A DNA stretch of 64,000 bases, taken from assembly GCA_934201705.1 (NCBI GenBank), contig CAKPXF010000001.1, forward strand, positions 186,001 to 250,000. Direction: 5' to 3'. The stretch comes from an uncultured Bacilli bacterium. Lineage in GTDB: Bacteria > Bacillota_I > Bacilli_A > RFN20 > CAG-631. The position numbers and the translations under genes were made by a program. Positions 17,647 to 25,675 of the stretch are shown here, piece by piece. Numbering within the stretch: the first letter of the stretch is position 1; each line of letters begins with the position of its first letter. The notes beneath the pieces are model-generated. The model had not been told where the DNA came from. It made no database searches and was given only the letters and a program-made list of their open reading frames with translations.

Positions 17647-18586
17647 AAAGCAAAATAATAACGTAAAAATAAATAAAAAAGCTAATAAAGTTGAATTAAA
17701 GGAAACCAAAACTATTGTTTTAAAAACATTTAAGGTAAGTAAAGAAAATGAGTTGTTAAAGTATTTATTTGAACATATTACAAATGATTCTAAAAATAAC
17801 ATAAAAAAATATTTATCTAATCATCAAGTTTTAGTAAATGGCACTTGTACCACTCAATTTGACTTTAAAATATATAAAGAAGATTTAGTACAATTAGTCA
17901 AAAATCCAGTTTTGTCAAGTAAACAAAATAGTATTAAACTTGATATTATATATGAAGATGATGAATTAATTGCCATTAACAAGCCTTCTGGATTGTTATC
18001 AATTGAAAGTGATAATGAAAAAAGTAATACAGCCTATCGTCTTTTAAATGATTATGTAAGTAAAAAAGATAAAAAAGCTCGTGTGTTTATAGTCCATAGA
18101 ATTGATAAGGATACTTCAGGAGTTTTACTTGTGGCTAAAAATGAAAAAATAAAGAATCTTTTACAGCATAAGTGGCAAGATATTGTAAGTAAAAGAGAGT
18201 ATATTGCTGTAGTTGAAGGAAAATTCAATAAAAAAAGTGGAACAATTAAATCTTATTTAAAGGAAAATGTCAATCATTTGATGTATTCAACTAATGATAA
18301 AACAGGGCAACTTGCAATTACTCATTATAATGTTTTAAAGGAAAATGCTTCATATTCTTTAGTTGATGTTAATATTGACTCTGGTAGAAAAAATCAAATA
18401 AGAGTTCATATGGGAGACTTGAATCATAAGGTAGTTGGTGATTTAAAATATGGCCCTGTTTCAAATCCATTAAAAAGGCTTGGCTTACATGCTTATGTTT
18501 TAGAATTTACTCATCCAGTTACTTTAAAAAAAATGTCATTTAAGGCTAAAATACCGGAATGCTTTAATAGTCTATTTAATAAGTGA
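17636..18586 (+). CDS. RluA-family rRNA pseudouridine synthase
   Basis: About 316 residues. A Lys/Asn-rich N-terminal tail of some 35 residues precedes an S4-like RNA-binding domain (about 35-95, IKKYLSNHQVLVNG). The catalytic domain (about 110-300) has the hallmark HRIDKDTSGVLLVAKN with the catalytic Asp, DVNIDSGRKNQIRVHM and LHAYVLEFTHPVT. This places it in the RluC/RluD branch, which modifies 23S rRNA uridines; the exact site is not readable. An ATG 6 nt upstream is too close to the AAGGA site, so the second ATG is taken as the start. Confidence 0.9.
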   Translation: MVNRKQNNNVKINKKANKVELKETKTIVLKTFKVSKENELLKYLFEHITNDSKNNIKKYLSNHQVLVNGTCTTQFDFKIYKEDLVQLVKNPVLSSKQNSIKLDIIYEDDELIAINKPSGLLSIESDNEKSNTAYRLLNDYVSKKDKKARVFIVHRIDKDTSGVLLVAKNEKIKNLLQHKWQDIVSKREYIAVVEGKFNKKSGTIKSYLKENVNHLMYSTNDKTGQLAITHYNVLKENASYSLVDVNIDSGRKNQIRVHMGDLNHKVVGDLKYGPVSNPLKRLGLHAYVLEFTHPVTLKKMSFKAKIPECFNSLFNK

Positions 18587-18616
18587 TATTCATATAATTG
18601 CATGGAGGCATGCAAA

Positions 18617-19213
18617 ATGAAAAAGGAAACATATATTGCTAATTTTATTAACGCTAGTTTATTGATGTTAGCTTTTATAGCATTCCTTTTTTTTATTTTA
18701 AATCATCTAATATTTAATAGTATGCAATGCTTAATGCTATTTTTTTGCTTGCTTATTCCCATTTTTATAAAAATGATAATAAAAGATGATATTAATATTT
18801 TTATACAATTAATATATTTTATATTTTTAATTGCCCATTTCATTTTAGGTGAAATTTTTTCTTTTTATATACATATTACTCATTATGATACGTTGTTTCA
18901 TTTTTTAACAGCTAGTTATATAACATATTTAGGATTTTCAATAATTAGAAAATATCTACAAAAAAGCTTCGCTAAGCTCCAATTAGCATTTGCATTTTTA
19001 ATAGGATTAGTCGCTGAATATATTTGGGAAATTATCGAATATATAATTGATGATATATTTAAAACGAATATGCAAAGATATGCGTATAATAGCATAAAAC
19101 TATTAGGTCATATAGCTCTTTATGATACGATGAAGGATATGTTTATTACGATGCTTAGTTGCTTTATCACAATAATAATTATAGGAATATTAAATAAAAA
19201 GCACATGAATTAA
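18617..19213 (+). CDS. Membrane protein, possibly DUF2238/YjdF-like
   Basis: About 198 residues with roughly six membrane segments. THYDTLFHFLTASYITYLGF in the middle, GLVAEYIWEIIEYIIDDIF and the late ALYDTMKDMFITML recall the D...H, E-W-E and D-T-x-D-hydrophobic motifs of DUF2238-type inner-membrane proteins. That link is from memory of motif style and is not secure. The true start is the ATG 8 nt after GGAGG; an upstream ATG overlaps that site. The gene stands alone after the pseudouridine synthase gene. Confidence 0.65.
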   Translation: MKKETYIANFINASLLMLAFIAFLFFILNHLIFNSMQCLMLFFCLLIPIFIKMIIKDDINIFIQLIYFIFLIAHFILGEIFSFYIHITHYDTLFHFLTASYITYLGFSIIRKYLQKSFAKLQLAFAFLIGLVAEYIWEIIEYIIDDIFKTNMQRYAYNSIKLLGHIALYDTMKDMFITMLSCFITIIIIGILNKKHMN

Positions 19214-19224
19214 CTTCACGTGCT
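19200..19224 (-). terminator. Terminator of the 19.2-20.1 kb gene
   Basis: A 10-bp stem, AGCACGTGAA / TTCATGTGCT with one mismatch, is followed on the minus strand by TTTTTATTT. It overlaps the end of the plus-strand membrane gene and could slow that transcript too. Confidence 0.7.
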
Positions 19225-19234
19225 ATATATTTAT

Positions 19235-20119
19235 TTAAGCGTTTGTTTCAGGAGCATTTAGTGGGTTTTCTTGCATATATTTTACAACGTCACTATATGT
19301 TTGTCTCCAAATTGGTTCATAAAGTCTAATAGCATTAACACATTCTTGACCGGCTTTTTCAATGTTTTCTTTAGTTAATGCTTGAATTTCTTCAGCAGTT
19401 AGCTTTCTATCTTCTTTTGTTTCTTTTTCTTTCACTAAAGTACCATCTAAAGCTTTAAATGCAGTTAATGAATCTTCAAGCATTTGCTTAATGTCAACCT
19501 TATCACCTGAATATCTTTGCTTATTAAAGTTGTAACCACCAACTAATCTCTTTAAGATATTTAGATTATAGTTAACTTCATACGATGGTTGGTTGTTGCT
19601 TTCTTTTAAGGCCTTTTTATATTCGCCATCATTTCTTAATACCTCGTTAAAGAATAACCAGTTAGTAATTACTCTATAATAATCAAATGATGCATCAATA
19701 CATCTTTCAATTCTAACGTCAACTAAACCACTAGTTTTCTTATATTCATTTAAAAATGCCTTTAGGATATCTTCAACAACTTGGTAGTTTTTAATTGTTT
19801 CTTCAACGAAATCAGTAACCTTTTCAGGATCAACCTTACGTGTATCAAAGTTTACAAAGCTTTCTACTTCATAAATATTTTTAAAGTAGTTAACTAGTTG
19901 AGGATACAAAGCTTTTACATCATCATTTGGATGACCATTTAACCATTTTTCTACGAAGTTTCCTTCAGCTAGCATTTTCTTTGCCATTTCTTTCCTTCTT
20001 TCGAAGTTTTCTTCAGTCACATTAATTTGTGCGTGACAATACTCAAGAGAGTCTCTTATTAAGTAAGAAAGGTGTAATAATTCAATAAGAGTATAATTAT
20101 TAATTTTATTATCTGCCAT
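19235..20119 (-). CDS. Hypothetical soluble protein, about 294 residues
   Basis: I do not recognise this protein. It is soluble, charged and helical, with no signal peptide or membrane segment. Blocks such as LIELLHLSYLIRDSLEYCHA, ITNWLFFNEVLRNDGEYKKA and LKRLVGGYNFNKQRYSGD are distinctive. The C-terminus ends in an alanine-proline-rich tail. The start is set at MADNKINN, which lies behind a clear GGAGG site; an ATG 30 nt further upstream overlaps that site. Better codon use and a good ribosome site suggest fair expression. Confidence 0.75.
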   Translation of the reverse strand: MADNKINNYTLIELLHLSYLIRDSLEYCHAQINVTEENFERRKEMAKKMLAEGNFVEKWLNGHPNDDVKALYPQLVNYFKNIYEVESFVNFDTRKVDPEKVTDFVEETIKNYQVVEDILKAFLNEYKKTSGLVDVRIERCIDASFDYYRVITNWLFFNEVLRNDGEYKKALKESNNQPSYEVNYNLNILKRLVGGYNFNKQRYSGDKVDIKQMLEDSLTAFKALDGTLVKEKETKEDRKLTAEEIQALTKENIEKAGQECVNAIRLYEPIWRQTYSDVVKYMQENPLNAPETNA

Positions 20120-20253
20120 AAAAAATCCTCCAAACTTGGCTTTATGCATTTATTATATCATTATTTTTTTAAAATAAAAATAAAAAATATACAAAAAGGA
20201 GCAAATATCATTGATTTTTAATTTTTAATAAAAGATATTATTTAATTTTATAT

Positions 20254-20281
20254 TTGCTATAACAAACTATGGTGGTATAAT
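20254..20281 (+). promoter_or_regulatory. Sigma-A promoter for tadA-dnaX operon
   Basis: TTGCTA (20254-20259) and TATAAT (20276-20281) lie 16 nt apart, 23 nt before tadA. It fits a housekeeping promoter for the tadA-dnaX-ybaB-recR run. Confidence 0.6.
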
Positions 20282-20304
20282 TCTATTAGGAAATAGGTGA
20301 TTGT

Positions 20305-20754
20305 ATGAATGATGATATTTCATTTATGAAACACGCACTTAATGAGGCAAACAAAGCATTAAAAAAAGATGAAGTTCCAGTTGGAGCAATAATTGTTAAA
20401 GATAATAAAATAATTGCTAGAGCGCATAATGAAAAGCAAAGTAAAAATATGGCGATTAACCATGCTGAAATATGCGTTATAAAAAAAGCTTGTAAAAAAC
20501 TTAATAGTTGGCATTTGGATGATTGCATTATGTATGTTACATTAGAACCATGTATGATGTGCTGTGGTGCATTAATCCAATCAAGAATAAAAAAAGTTAT
20601 TTACGGGGCTAAAAGCTATCAAAATGGTGCGATTGAAAGTCTATTTAAAGCATTTGATGTTAAAGGCTTAAATCACTATGTTGAAACAGTGTATTTTGAT
20701 AAATTAGAAGATTGTTCAAAAATTATTACAAATTATTTTAAAACTAAGCGATAA
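20305..20754 (+). CDS. tadA: tRNA adenosine(34) deaminase
   Basis: A 149-residue deaminase making inosine at the wobble position of tRNA-Arg(ACG). The zinc site is NHAEICVI (His, catalytic Glu) and EPCMMCCGAL (two Cys). EVPVGAIIV near the start is the standard substrate-pocket strand. It is followed 39 nt later by dnaX; the SRP RNA gene often found between them in Bacilli is absent. Confidence 0.96.
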   Translation: MNDDISFMKHALNEANKALKKDEVPVGAIIVKDNKIIARAHNEKQSKNMAINHAEICVIKKACKKLNSWHLDDCIMYVTLEPCMMCCGALIQSRIKKVIYGAKSYQNGAIESLFKAFDVKGLNHYVETVYFDKLEDCSKIITNYFKTKR

Positions 20755-20793
20755 TTGTGATATAATTATATTTCATAGTAAGGGGTGAAAGAA

Positions 20794-22509
20794 ATGTCGT
20801 ATAAAGCATTATATAGAAAATATCGACCAGAAACATTTGAAAATGTCGTTGGTCAAAAACATATTATTCAAACATTACAAAATGCTATTAAGACTAATAA
20901 AGTAGCCCATGCATATATTTTTAGTGGACCTAGAGGTACTGGAAAAACTTCTACAGCTAAAATCTTAGCTAAAGCTTTAAATTGTACAGGAAATGGTATA
21001 AAGCCATGCAATGAATGTGAAAATTGTAAAGCAATAAATGAAGGCTCTCATCCTGATATTATAGAAATTGATGCAGCTAGTAACAATGGAATTGATGAAA
21101 TAAGAGATTTAATTGAAAAGGTTAAATATGCTCCTATTTTAGGAAAATATAAGGTATACATTATTGATGAGGTTCATATGATGACTGCAGGCGCATTTAA
21201 TGCTTTATTGAAGACACTTGAAGAGCCACCTGAGCATGTCGTATTTATTTTGGCAACTACTGATGTTCATAAGGTTTTACCAACAGTTTTATCTCGTTGC
21301 CAAAGATTTGATTTTTCAAAGTTAAATTTTGATGAAATAAAAGATAGAGTTGCTTATATATTAAACAAAGAAGCCATTGCCTTTGAAGCAAATGTTCCAT
21401 CACTTGTAGCAGAACTTGCTGATGGTGGAATGAGGGATGCTTTATCAATTTTAGATCAAGTAGTTTCTTATGCTGGAAATGATGTTAAATTACAACATAT
21501 TTATGATATATATGGAATGATGAGTAGTCAGGATATGGTCAATTATTTAAATCTATTAGTAGCAAAGGATACAAAAAGCGTGTTGAATATGATTGAATCA
21601 TATATTCAAAAGGGCATTGATGTTAAAAGACTAACCTATGATTTAATGGTTTGCTTAAAGGATGCGATTGTTTATAAAAATACTAATGATGATAGTTTGC
21701 TTGAAAGATTAAATAAGGATCAATCAAAAGAACTATTAGAAAAATATACATTAGATGACGCTTTGAAGGTTTGTGAAATATTAAATGAAGCTAGAAATAA
21801 TTATCGTTTATCAACTAATTACCGCTTATTTTTTGAATTGTGCTCTTTAAAAATAATTGAACTATTTAATAAGGAAAATGTAGCTACTCCATTAATAAAT
21901 GAAAAAACAGAATTTATTAAAAATAAGAATGTAGCTGACACAGTAAAAATAATTAAAGAAGAACCAACAAATATAAAAATAGATAATGAGAAATTGACTA
22001 ATTTTGATGCTCCGCCAATGGAAAGCGAGCAAATAACATATACTATGGATGAATACGTTAATATTTTATGCCATGGTGATAAAAAATTTAAAGATTCATT
22101 ATTAGTAAAGTGGAAGGACATAAGAGGGTATATTGACACTCCAAATATGCGATATATTGCTCAATTATTATCCGATGCAATTGTTGGTGTTGCTAATAAA
22201 AGTTTTATATTACTTTACTATGAGTATAAACTATTGGCAAGTAGAGCAAAGCAAAGGAATAATTTATTATTAATTAAAAAATTTGTTAAAGAAGTATTTA
22301 ATATTGATGCTCAAATTTATGTTGTTGAAAAAAATACGTTCATTGATATTACGAATAAGTTTTTTGAATTAAAGCAAGCAAATAAATTACCACCGCTTCA
22401 TGATATTCCAATTTTAAATGAAGCTGAAGTATTAAAAGAAAATGAAGAAAAAGATGCCACAATTGAAAGAGGAAAAGAATTGTTTGGCGATTCGTTAAAA
22501 ATCGAATAG
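20794..22509 (+). CDS. dnaX: DNA polymerase III subunit gamma/tau
   Basis: About 571 residues, the clamp-loader ATPase of the replisome. Residues 1-240 show Walker A SGPRGTGKTSTAK, the zinc module CNECENC, Walker B YIIDEVHMM and sensor SRCQRFDFSK. The clamp-loader collar domain spans about 240-360. The C-terminal tau region is short and divergent. The ATG is taken 8 nt after AAGGGG; a GTG 9 nt earlier overlaps that site. Confidence 0.97.
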   Translation: MSYKALYRKYRPETFENVVGQKHIIQTLQNAIKTNKVAHAYIFSGPRGTGKTSTAKILAKALNCTGNGIKPCNECENCKAINEGSHPDIIEIDAASNNGIDEIRDLIEKVKYAPILGKYKVYIIDEVHMMTAGAFNALLKTLEEPPEHVVFILATTDVHKVLPTVLSRCQRFDFSKLNFDEIKDRVAYILNKEAIAFEANVPSLVAELADGGMRDALSILDQVVSYAGNDVKLQHIYDIYGMMSSQDMVNYLNLLVAKDTKSVLNMIESYIQKGIDVKRLTYDLMVCLKDAIVYKNTNDDSLLERLNKDQSKELLEKYTLDDALKVCEILNEARNNYRLSTNYRLFFELCSLKIIELFNKENVATPLINEKTEFIKNKNVADTVKIIKEEPTNIKIDNEKLTNFDAPPMESEQITYTMDEYVNILCHGDKKFKDSLLVKWKDIRGYIDTPNMRYIAQLLSDAIVGVANKSFILLYYEYKLLASRAKQRNNLLLIKKFVKEVFNIDAQIYVVEKNTFIDITNKFFELKQANKLPPLHDIPILNEAEVLKENEEKDATIERGKELFGDSLKIE

Positions 22510-22523
22510 GAGGATTTTGAAAT

Positions 22524-22826
22524 ATGAATATGAATGCACTTATGCAACAAGCTCAAAAGATGCAAAAGGAAATGGAAAAGGCACAAAAAGAATTAGAAGC
22601 AAAAGAATTTGAAATTGTATCTGCAGGAGGAGGAATTAAGGTTACTATTTTAGGAAATAAGGAGATTAAAAGTATTGATATTGATAAAGAAATTATTGAT
22701 CCAGATGATAAAGAAATGCTACAAGATATGATAGTTGTTGCTATTAATGAGGCAATTAGTAAGGTAATTGATGAGGAACAAAAAATAGTTGCAAAGCAAC
22801 AAGCATCTTTACGTTTCCCATTTTAG
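22524..22826 (+). CDS. ybaB: nucleoid-associated protein YbaB/EbfC
   Basis: A 100-residue DNA-binding protein. A methionine/glutamine-rich coiled coil (MNALMQQAQKMQKEMEKA) is followed by the beta-sheet dimer domain (GIKVTILGNKEI, IDIDKEIID). Its place between dnaX and recR is the standard one. A clean AGGAGG precedes the ATG. Confidence 0.95.
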   Translation: MNMNALMQQAQKMQKEMEKAQKELEAKEFEIVSAGGGIKVTILGNKEIKSIDIDKEIIDPDDKEMLQDMIVVAINEAISKVIDEEQKIVAKQQASLRFPF

Positions 22827-22829
22827 TTT

Positions 22830-23438
22830 ATGGAATATCCAATAATCTTTCAAAATTTAATAGATTGCTTTAAACGCTTACCTGGGGTTGGTAATAAAAG
22901 TGCCGAAAAAATGGCATATGATGTTTTAGCAATGAAAAAGGAAAACATAGAATTATTTATAAAATCTATTAGCGATATTAATAATTTAACTAAATGTCCA
23001 ATATGTGGCAATATGTCAGAAAACAATAGCATTTGTGAAATATGTGCAAGTGAGGAGAGAAATCATAAGCTCATTTGCGTTGTTTCATCTCCAAAAGATG
23101 TATTTACTTTTGAAAAAATGAAAGAATATAATGGAGTTTATCATGTTTTAAATGGTTGTATATCGCCATCAAAAAATAAAGGATATGATGATATAAATTT
23201 ATCATCATTAATTAGTAGAGTTAAAAATAGTGATGTAGAGGAAGTTATTTTAGCTACTGATTTAACGATGGATGGTGAAATTACCGCTATGTATGTAACT
23301 AAGCTATTAAAAAAAGAAAATGACTTATTAAAAGTTAGCCGTTTAGCTCATGGACTTCCAATGGGGGCTCAACTAGACTATGCCGATGAAATGACTTTAT
23401 TTAAAGCTTTTTCAAATAGAAAGCAAATTGATAAATAA
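22830..23438 (+). CDS. recR: recombination protein RecR
   Basis: A 202-residue partner of RecO and RecF at DNA gaps. A helix-hairpin-helix (LPGVGNKSAEKMAYDVL), a four-Cys zinc finger (CPICGN...CEIC near 58-74) and a Toprim domain (VILATDLTMDGE, RLAHGLPMGAQL) are all present. It begins 3 nt after ybaB without its own ribosome site, so it is translationally coupled. Confidence 0.97.
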   Translation: MEYPIIFQNLIDCFKRLPGVGNKSAEKMAYDVLAMKKENIELFIKSISDINNLTKCPICGNMSENNSICEICASEERNHKLICVVSSPKDVFTFEKMKEYNGVYHVLNGCISPSKNKGYDDINLSSLISRVKNSDVEEVILATDLTMDGEITAMYVTKLLKKENDLLKVSRLAHGLPMGAQLDYADEMTLFKAFSNRKQIDK

Positions 23439-23454
23439 TTAGGAGGAAGAAGTT

Positions 23455-24024
23455 ATGAATGCAAATAAGAATATTGACAAAAGAATAATTAAAACTAAAA
23501 TAGCCATTAAAACGGCTTTAGTTAAATTACTTGAAAAGAAAAAAGTTGAAGAAATTTCTATTGTTGAACTAACAAATTTAGCTAGTGTTAATAGAAAAAC
23601 ATTTTATTTACACTATAGCGATGTTGACTCAGTAATTAAAGAAATTGAAAATGATTTTTTTAAAAAAATGGAAAAAATAATTAGATCTTATGATTTCAAT
23701 CTTGATAAATTAGATACTTATTTATATTCAATAACCAAGGCTATAGTAGATGATAACTATATTCATCATATAGTAACTTATACGATTTATAGAAGAGCAA
23801 TTATGCTAAATGTTTTAAAAATTATTAATGATCATGTTAATAAAAACTTTAATCAAAATAAAACTCTTAACTTTCAATATATTTTAGATTATAATATGTA
23901 TGGTAGTGTTAATTTGCTATATATTTGGCTATTAAAAGACACTTCTAGTAAAATGAGTATTGAAGAACTATCTGCTTTGCAAGCAAAACTTATTAGAAAT
24001 AGCTTCAGCGATATTCTTAATTAA
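23455..24024 (+). CDS. TetR/AcrR-family transcriptional regulator
   Basis: A 189-residue regulator. The N-terminal helix-turn-helix is VEEISIVELTNLASVNRKTF followed by YLHYSDVDSV (about 32-65). The C-terminal part resembles the DhaS-type TetR_C domain: VTYTIYRRAIMLNVLKII and NLLYIWLLKDTSSKMS. Ligand and targets are unknown. It follows recR by 16 nt with AGGAGG, so it rides on the dnaX operon, and the asnS T-box leader begins right after it. Confidence 0.88.
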   Translation: MNANKNIDKRIIKTKIAIKTALVKLLEKKKVEEISIVELTNLASVNRKTFYLHYSDVDSVIKEIENDFFKKMEKIIRSYDFNLDKLDTYLYSITKAIVDDNYIHHIVTYTIYRRAIMLNVLKIINDHVNKNFNQNKTLNFQYILDYNMYGSVNLLYIWLLKDTSSKMSIEELSALQAKLIRNSFSDILN

Positions 24025-24029
24025 TTGCG

Positions 24030-24210
24030 ATGATTAAAGACGTTATATAATGAAAAATTCTAGCGATTTGTCGAATGGTGGAAGGACAAAATTTATTAGT
24101 TATATAAATAACACTTTATAGCAATACTTTTAAATAATTAAGGGCATAGTTTGATACTATGAACTAGGATGGCACCGCGAGTTAATCGTTCCTAGATTTT
24201 AGGAACGATT
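24030..24210 (+). promoter_or_regulatory. T-box riboswitch controlling asnS
   Basis: The T-box itself, AGGATGGCACCGCG, is at 24166-24179. Stem I has the distal elements TAGCGA (24061-24066) and ATGGTGGAAG (24075-24084), which pair and bulge in the usual way. The AAC at 24110-24112 is a plausible asparagine specifier codon on the 3' side of stem I, in agreement with the downstream gene. The antiterminator forms from the T-box side of the terminator stem. Uncharged tRNA-Asn would therefore turn on asnS. The exact 5' boundary is approximate. Confidence 0.92.
24184..24210 (+). terminator. T-box regulated terminator
   Basis: A perfect 11-bp stem, AATCGTTCCTA / TAGGAACGATT with a 5-base loop, is followed by TTATTATTTTT. 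It is the conditional terminator of the asnS leader. Confidence 0.9.
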
Positions 24211-24233
24211 TTATTATTTTTAGGAGGAAAATT

Positions 24234-25634
24234 ATGTTTGAATTTGTAACAGCAAGAGAATTATATGAACTAGTACAAAATGGTTCGCAAATAGAAAAGG
24301 ATCAACTAGAATTTGTTGAACTTGATGGATGGGTTAGAACAAATAGAAATAATGGTAGTATAGGCTTTATTGAATTAAATGATGGAACATATTTTAAAAA
24401 TGTTCAGCTTGTTTATAATAAGGGTGATGAAGCTTATGATTTATGTGCTTCATTAAATACAGGTGATGCAGTTAATGCCTATGGTGAATTTAAAATTACA
24501 ACGAATGGTAAGCAACCATTTGAAGTAAATGTTAAAAAATTAACTTTAATATCAAAATGTGATCCAGCTTATCCACTTCAAAAGAAAAGACATAGCTTTG
24601 AATTTTTAAGAGATATAGCTCATTTAAGACCAAAGACAAATACTTTTTCAGCTGTATTTAGAGTACGTTCTGTTTTAGCTATGGCTATTCATGAGTTTTT
24701 CCAAAATCAAGGATTTGTTTATGTAAATGGTCCATTAATTACTGGAAACGATTGCGAAGGCGCTGGTGAAACATTTACTGTTACAACCCTTACTGACTTT
24801 AAAGATGGATACAAGAACGATTTCTTTGGTAAGCATACAAATCTTACAGTTTCAGCACAGCTTCATGCAGAGGCTTATGCACAATGCTTTAGGGATGTAT
24901 ATACATTTGGTCCAACATTTAGAGCCGAAAAATCAAATACTGTAAGACATGCTGCTGAATTTTGGATGGTAGAGCCCGAAATTGCTTTTGCCGATTTGGA
25001 AGATGACATGTCCTTAATTGAAGATATGGTTAAATATTGTATTAAAACAGTATTAGAGGAATGCCCAGCAGAAATGGAATTCTTTAATAAAATGATTGAT
25101 ACAACATTAATTGAAAGATTGAACCATGTATTAAATTCTAAATTTGAAGTAATGACATATACTAAAGCTATTGAAACCTTAAAAAAGGCAGTTGAAGATG
25201 GTGTTGAATTTGAAAATAAAGATATTTATTGGGGGTTTGATTTAAATTCTGAGCATGAAAAATATCTTTGTGAAAAGCTAGTAAATGGTCCATTATTTTT
25301 AATTGATTTTCCAAAAGAAATTAAATCATTTTATATGAAACAAAATGATGATGGTAAAACAGTAGCTGCTTGTGACTTACTAGTTCCGCATATTGGTGAA
25401 TTAGTTGGCGGCTCACAAAGAGAAGAAAACTATGATAAATTAGTTGCTAGAATGGATGAATTAAAAATGAATAAGGAACCACTTCAATGGTATTTAGACT
25501 TAAGAAGATTCGGTGGAGTTTCAAGTGCTGGATTTGGACTTGGCTTTGAAAGAATGGTTATGTATGTAACAGGAATGCAAAATATTAGAGATGTTATCTC
25601 ATTCCCTCGTACAGTTAATAATTGTGAATTCTAA
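24234..25634 (+). CDS. asnS: asparaginyl-tRNA synthetase
   Basis: A 466-residue class IIb synthetase that charges tRNA-Asn. The N-terminal OB-fold anticodon domain (about 20-115; VELDGWVRTNRNNGSIGFIE) is followed by the catalytic core with motif 2 TFGPTFRAEKSNTVRHAAEF and motif 3 GFGLGFERMVMY. FRAEKSNT...AAEFWMVEPE is the AsnRS-specific wording, distinct from AspRS. Complete and of normal length. It is regulated by the T-box and ends in a strong terminator. Confidence 0.98.
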   Translation: MFEFVTARELYELVQNGSQIEKDQLEFVELDGWVRTNRNNGSIGFIELNDGTYFKNVQLVYNKGDEAYDLCASLNTGDAVNAYGEFKITTNGKQPFEVNVKKLTLISKCDPAYPLQKKRHSFEFLRDIAHLRPKTNTFSAVFRVRSVLAMAIHEFFQNQGFVYVNGPLITGNDCEGAGETFTVTTLTDFKDGYKNDFFGKHTNLTVSAQLHAEAYAQCFRDVYTFGPTFRAEKSNTVRHAAEFWMVEPEIAFADLEDDMSLIEDMVKYCIKTVLEECPAEMEFFNKMIDTTLIERLNHVLNSKFEVMTYTKAIETLKKAVEDGVEFENKDIYWGFDLNSEHEKYLCEKLVNGPLFLIDFPKEIKSFYMKQNDDGKTVAACDLLVPHIGELVGGSQREENYDKLVARMDELKMNKEPLQWYLDLRRFGGVSSAGFGLGFERMVMYVTGMQNIRDVISFPRTVNNCEF

Positions 25635-25648
25635 TTTAATATAAACTA

Positions 25649-25672
25649 AAAAGGACTCAATCGAGTCCTTTT
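25649..25672. terminator. Bidirectional terminator after asnS
   Basis: A perfect 10-bp stem, AAAAGGACTC / GAGTCCTTTT with loop AATC, lies between convergent asnS and the 547-residue gene and serves both strands. Confidence 0.9.
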
Positions 25673-25675
25673 AAA

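Noticed and set aside
20200..20258. Inverted repeat AGCAAATAT / ATATTTGCT before tadA
   Set aside because: Nine-bp AT-rich arms with a loop of about 41 nt are expected by chance here; no T-run.
24067..24075. TTTGTCGAA, a perfect Spo0A-box match
   Set aside because: It lies in the distal part of T-box stem I, where that sequence is dictated by RNA structure, and it is not near a sporulation gene.
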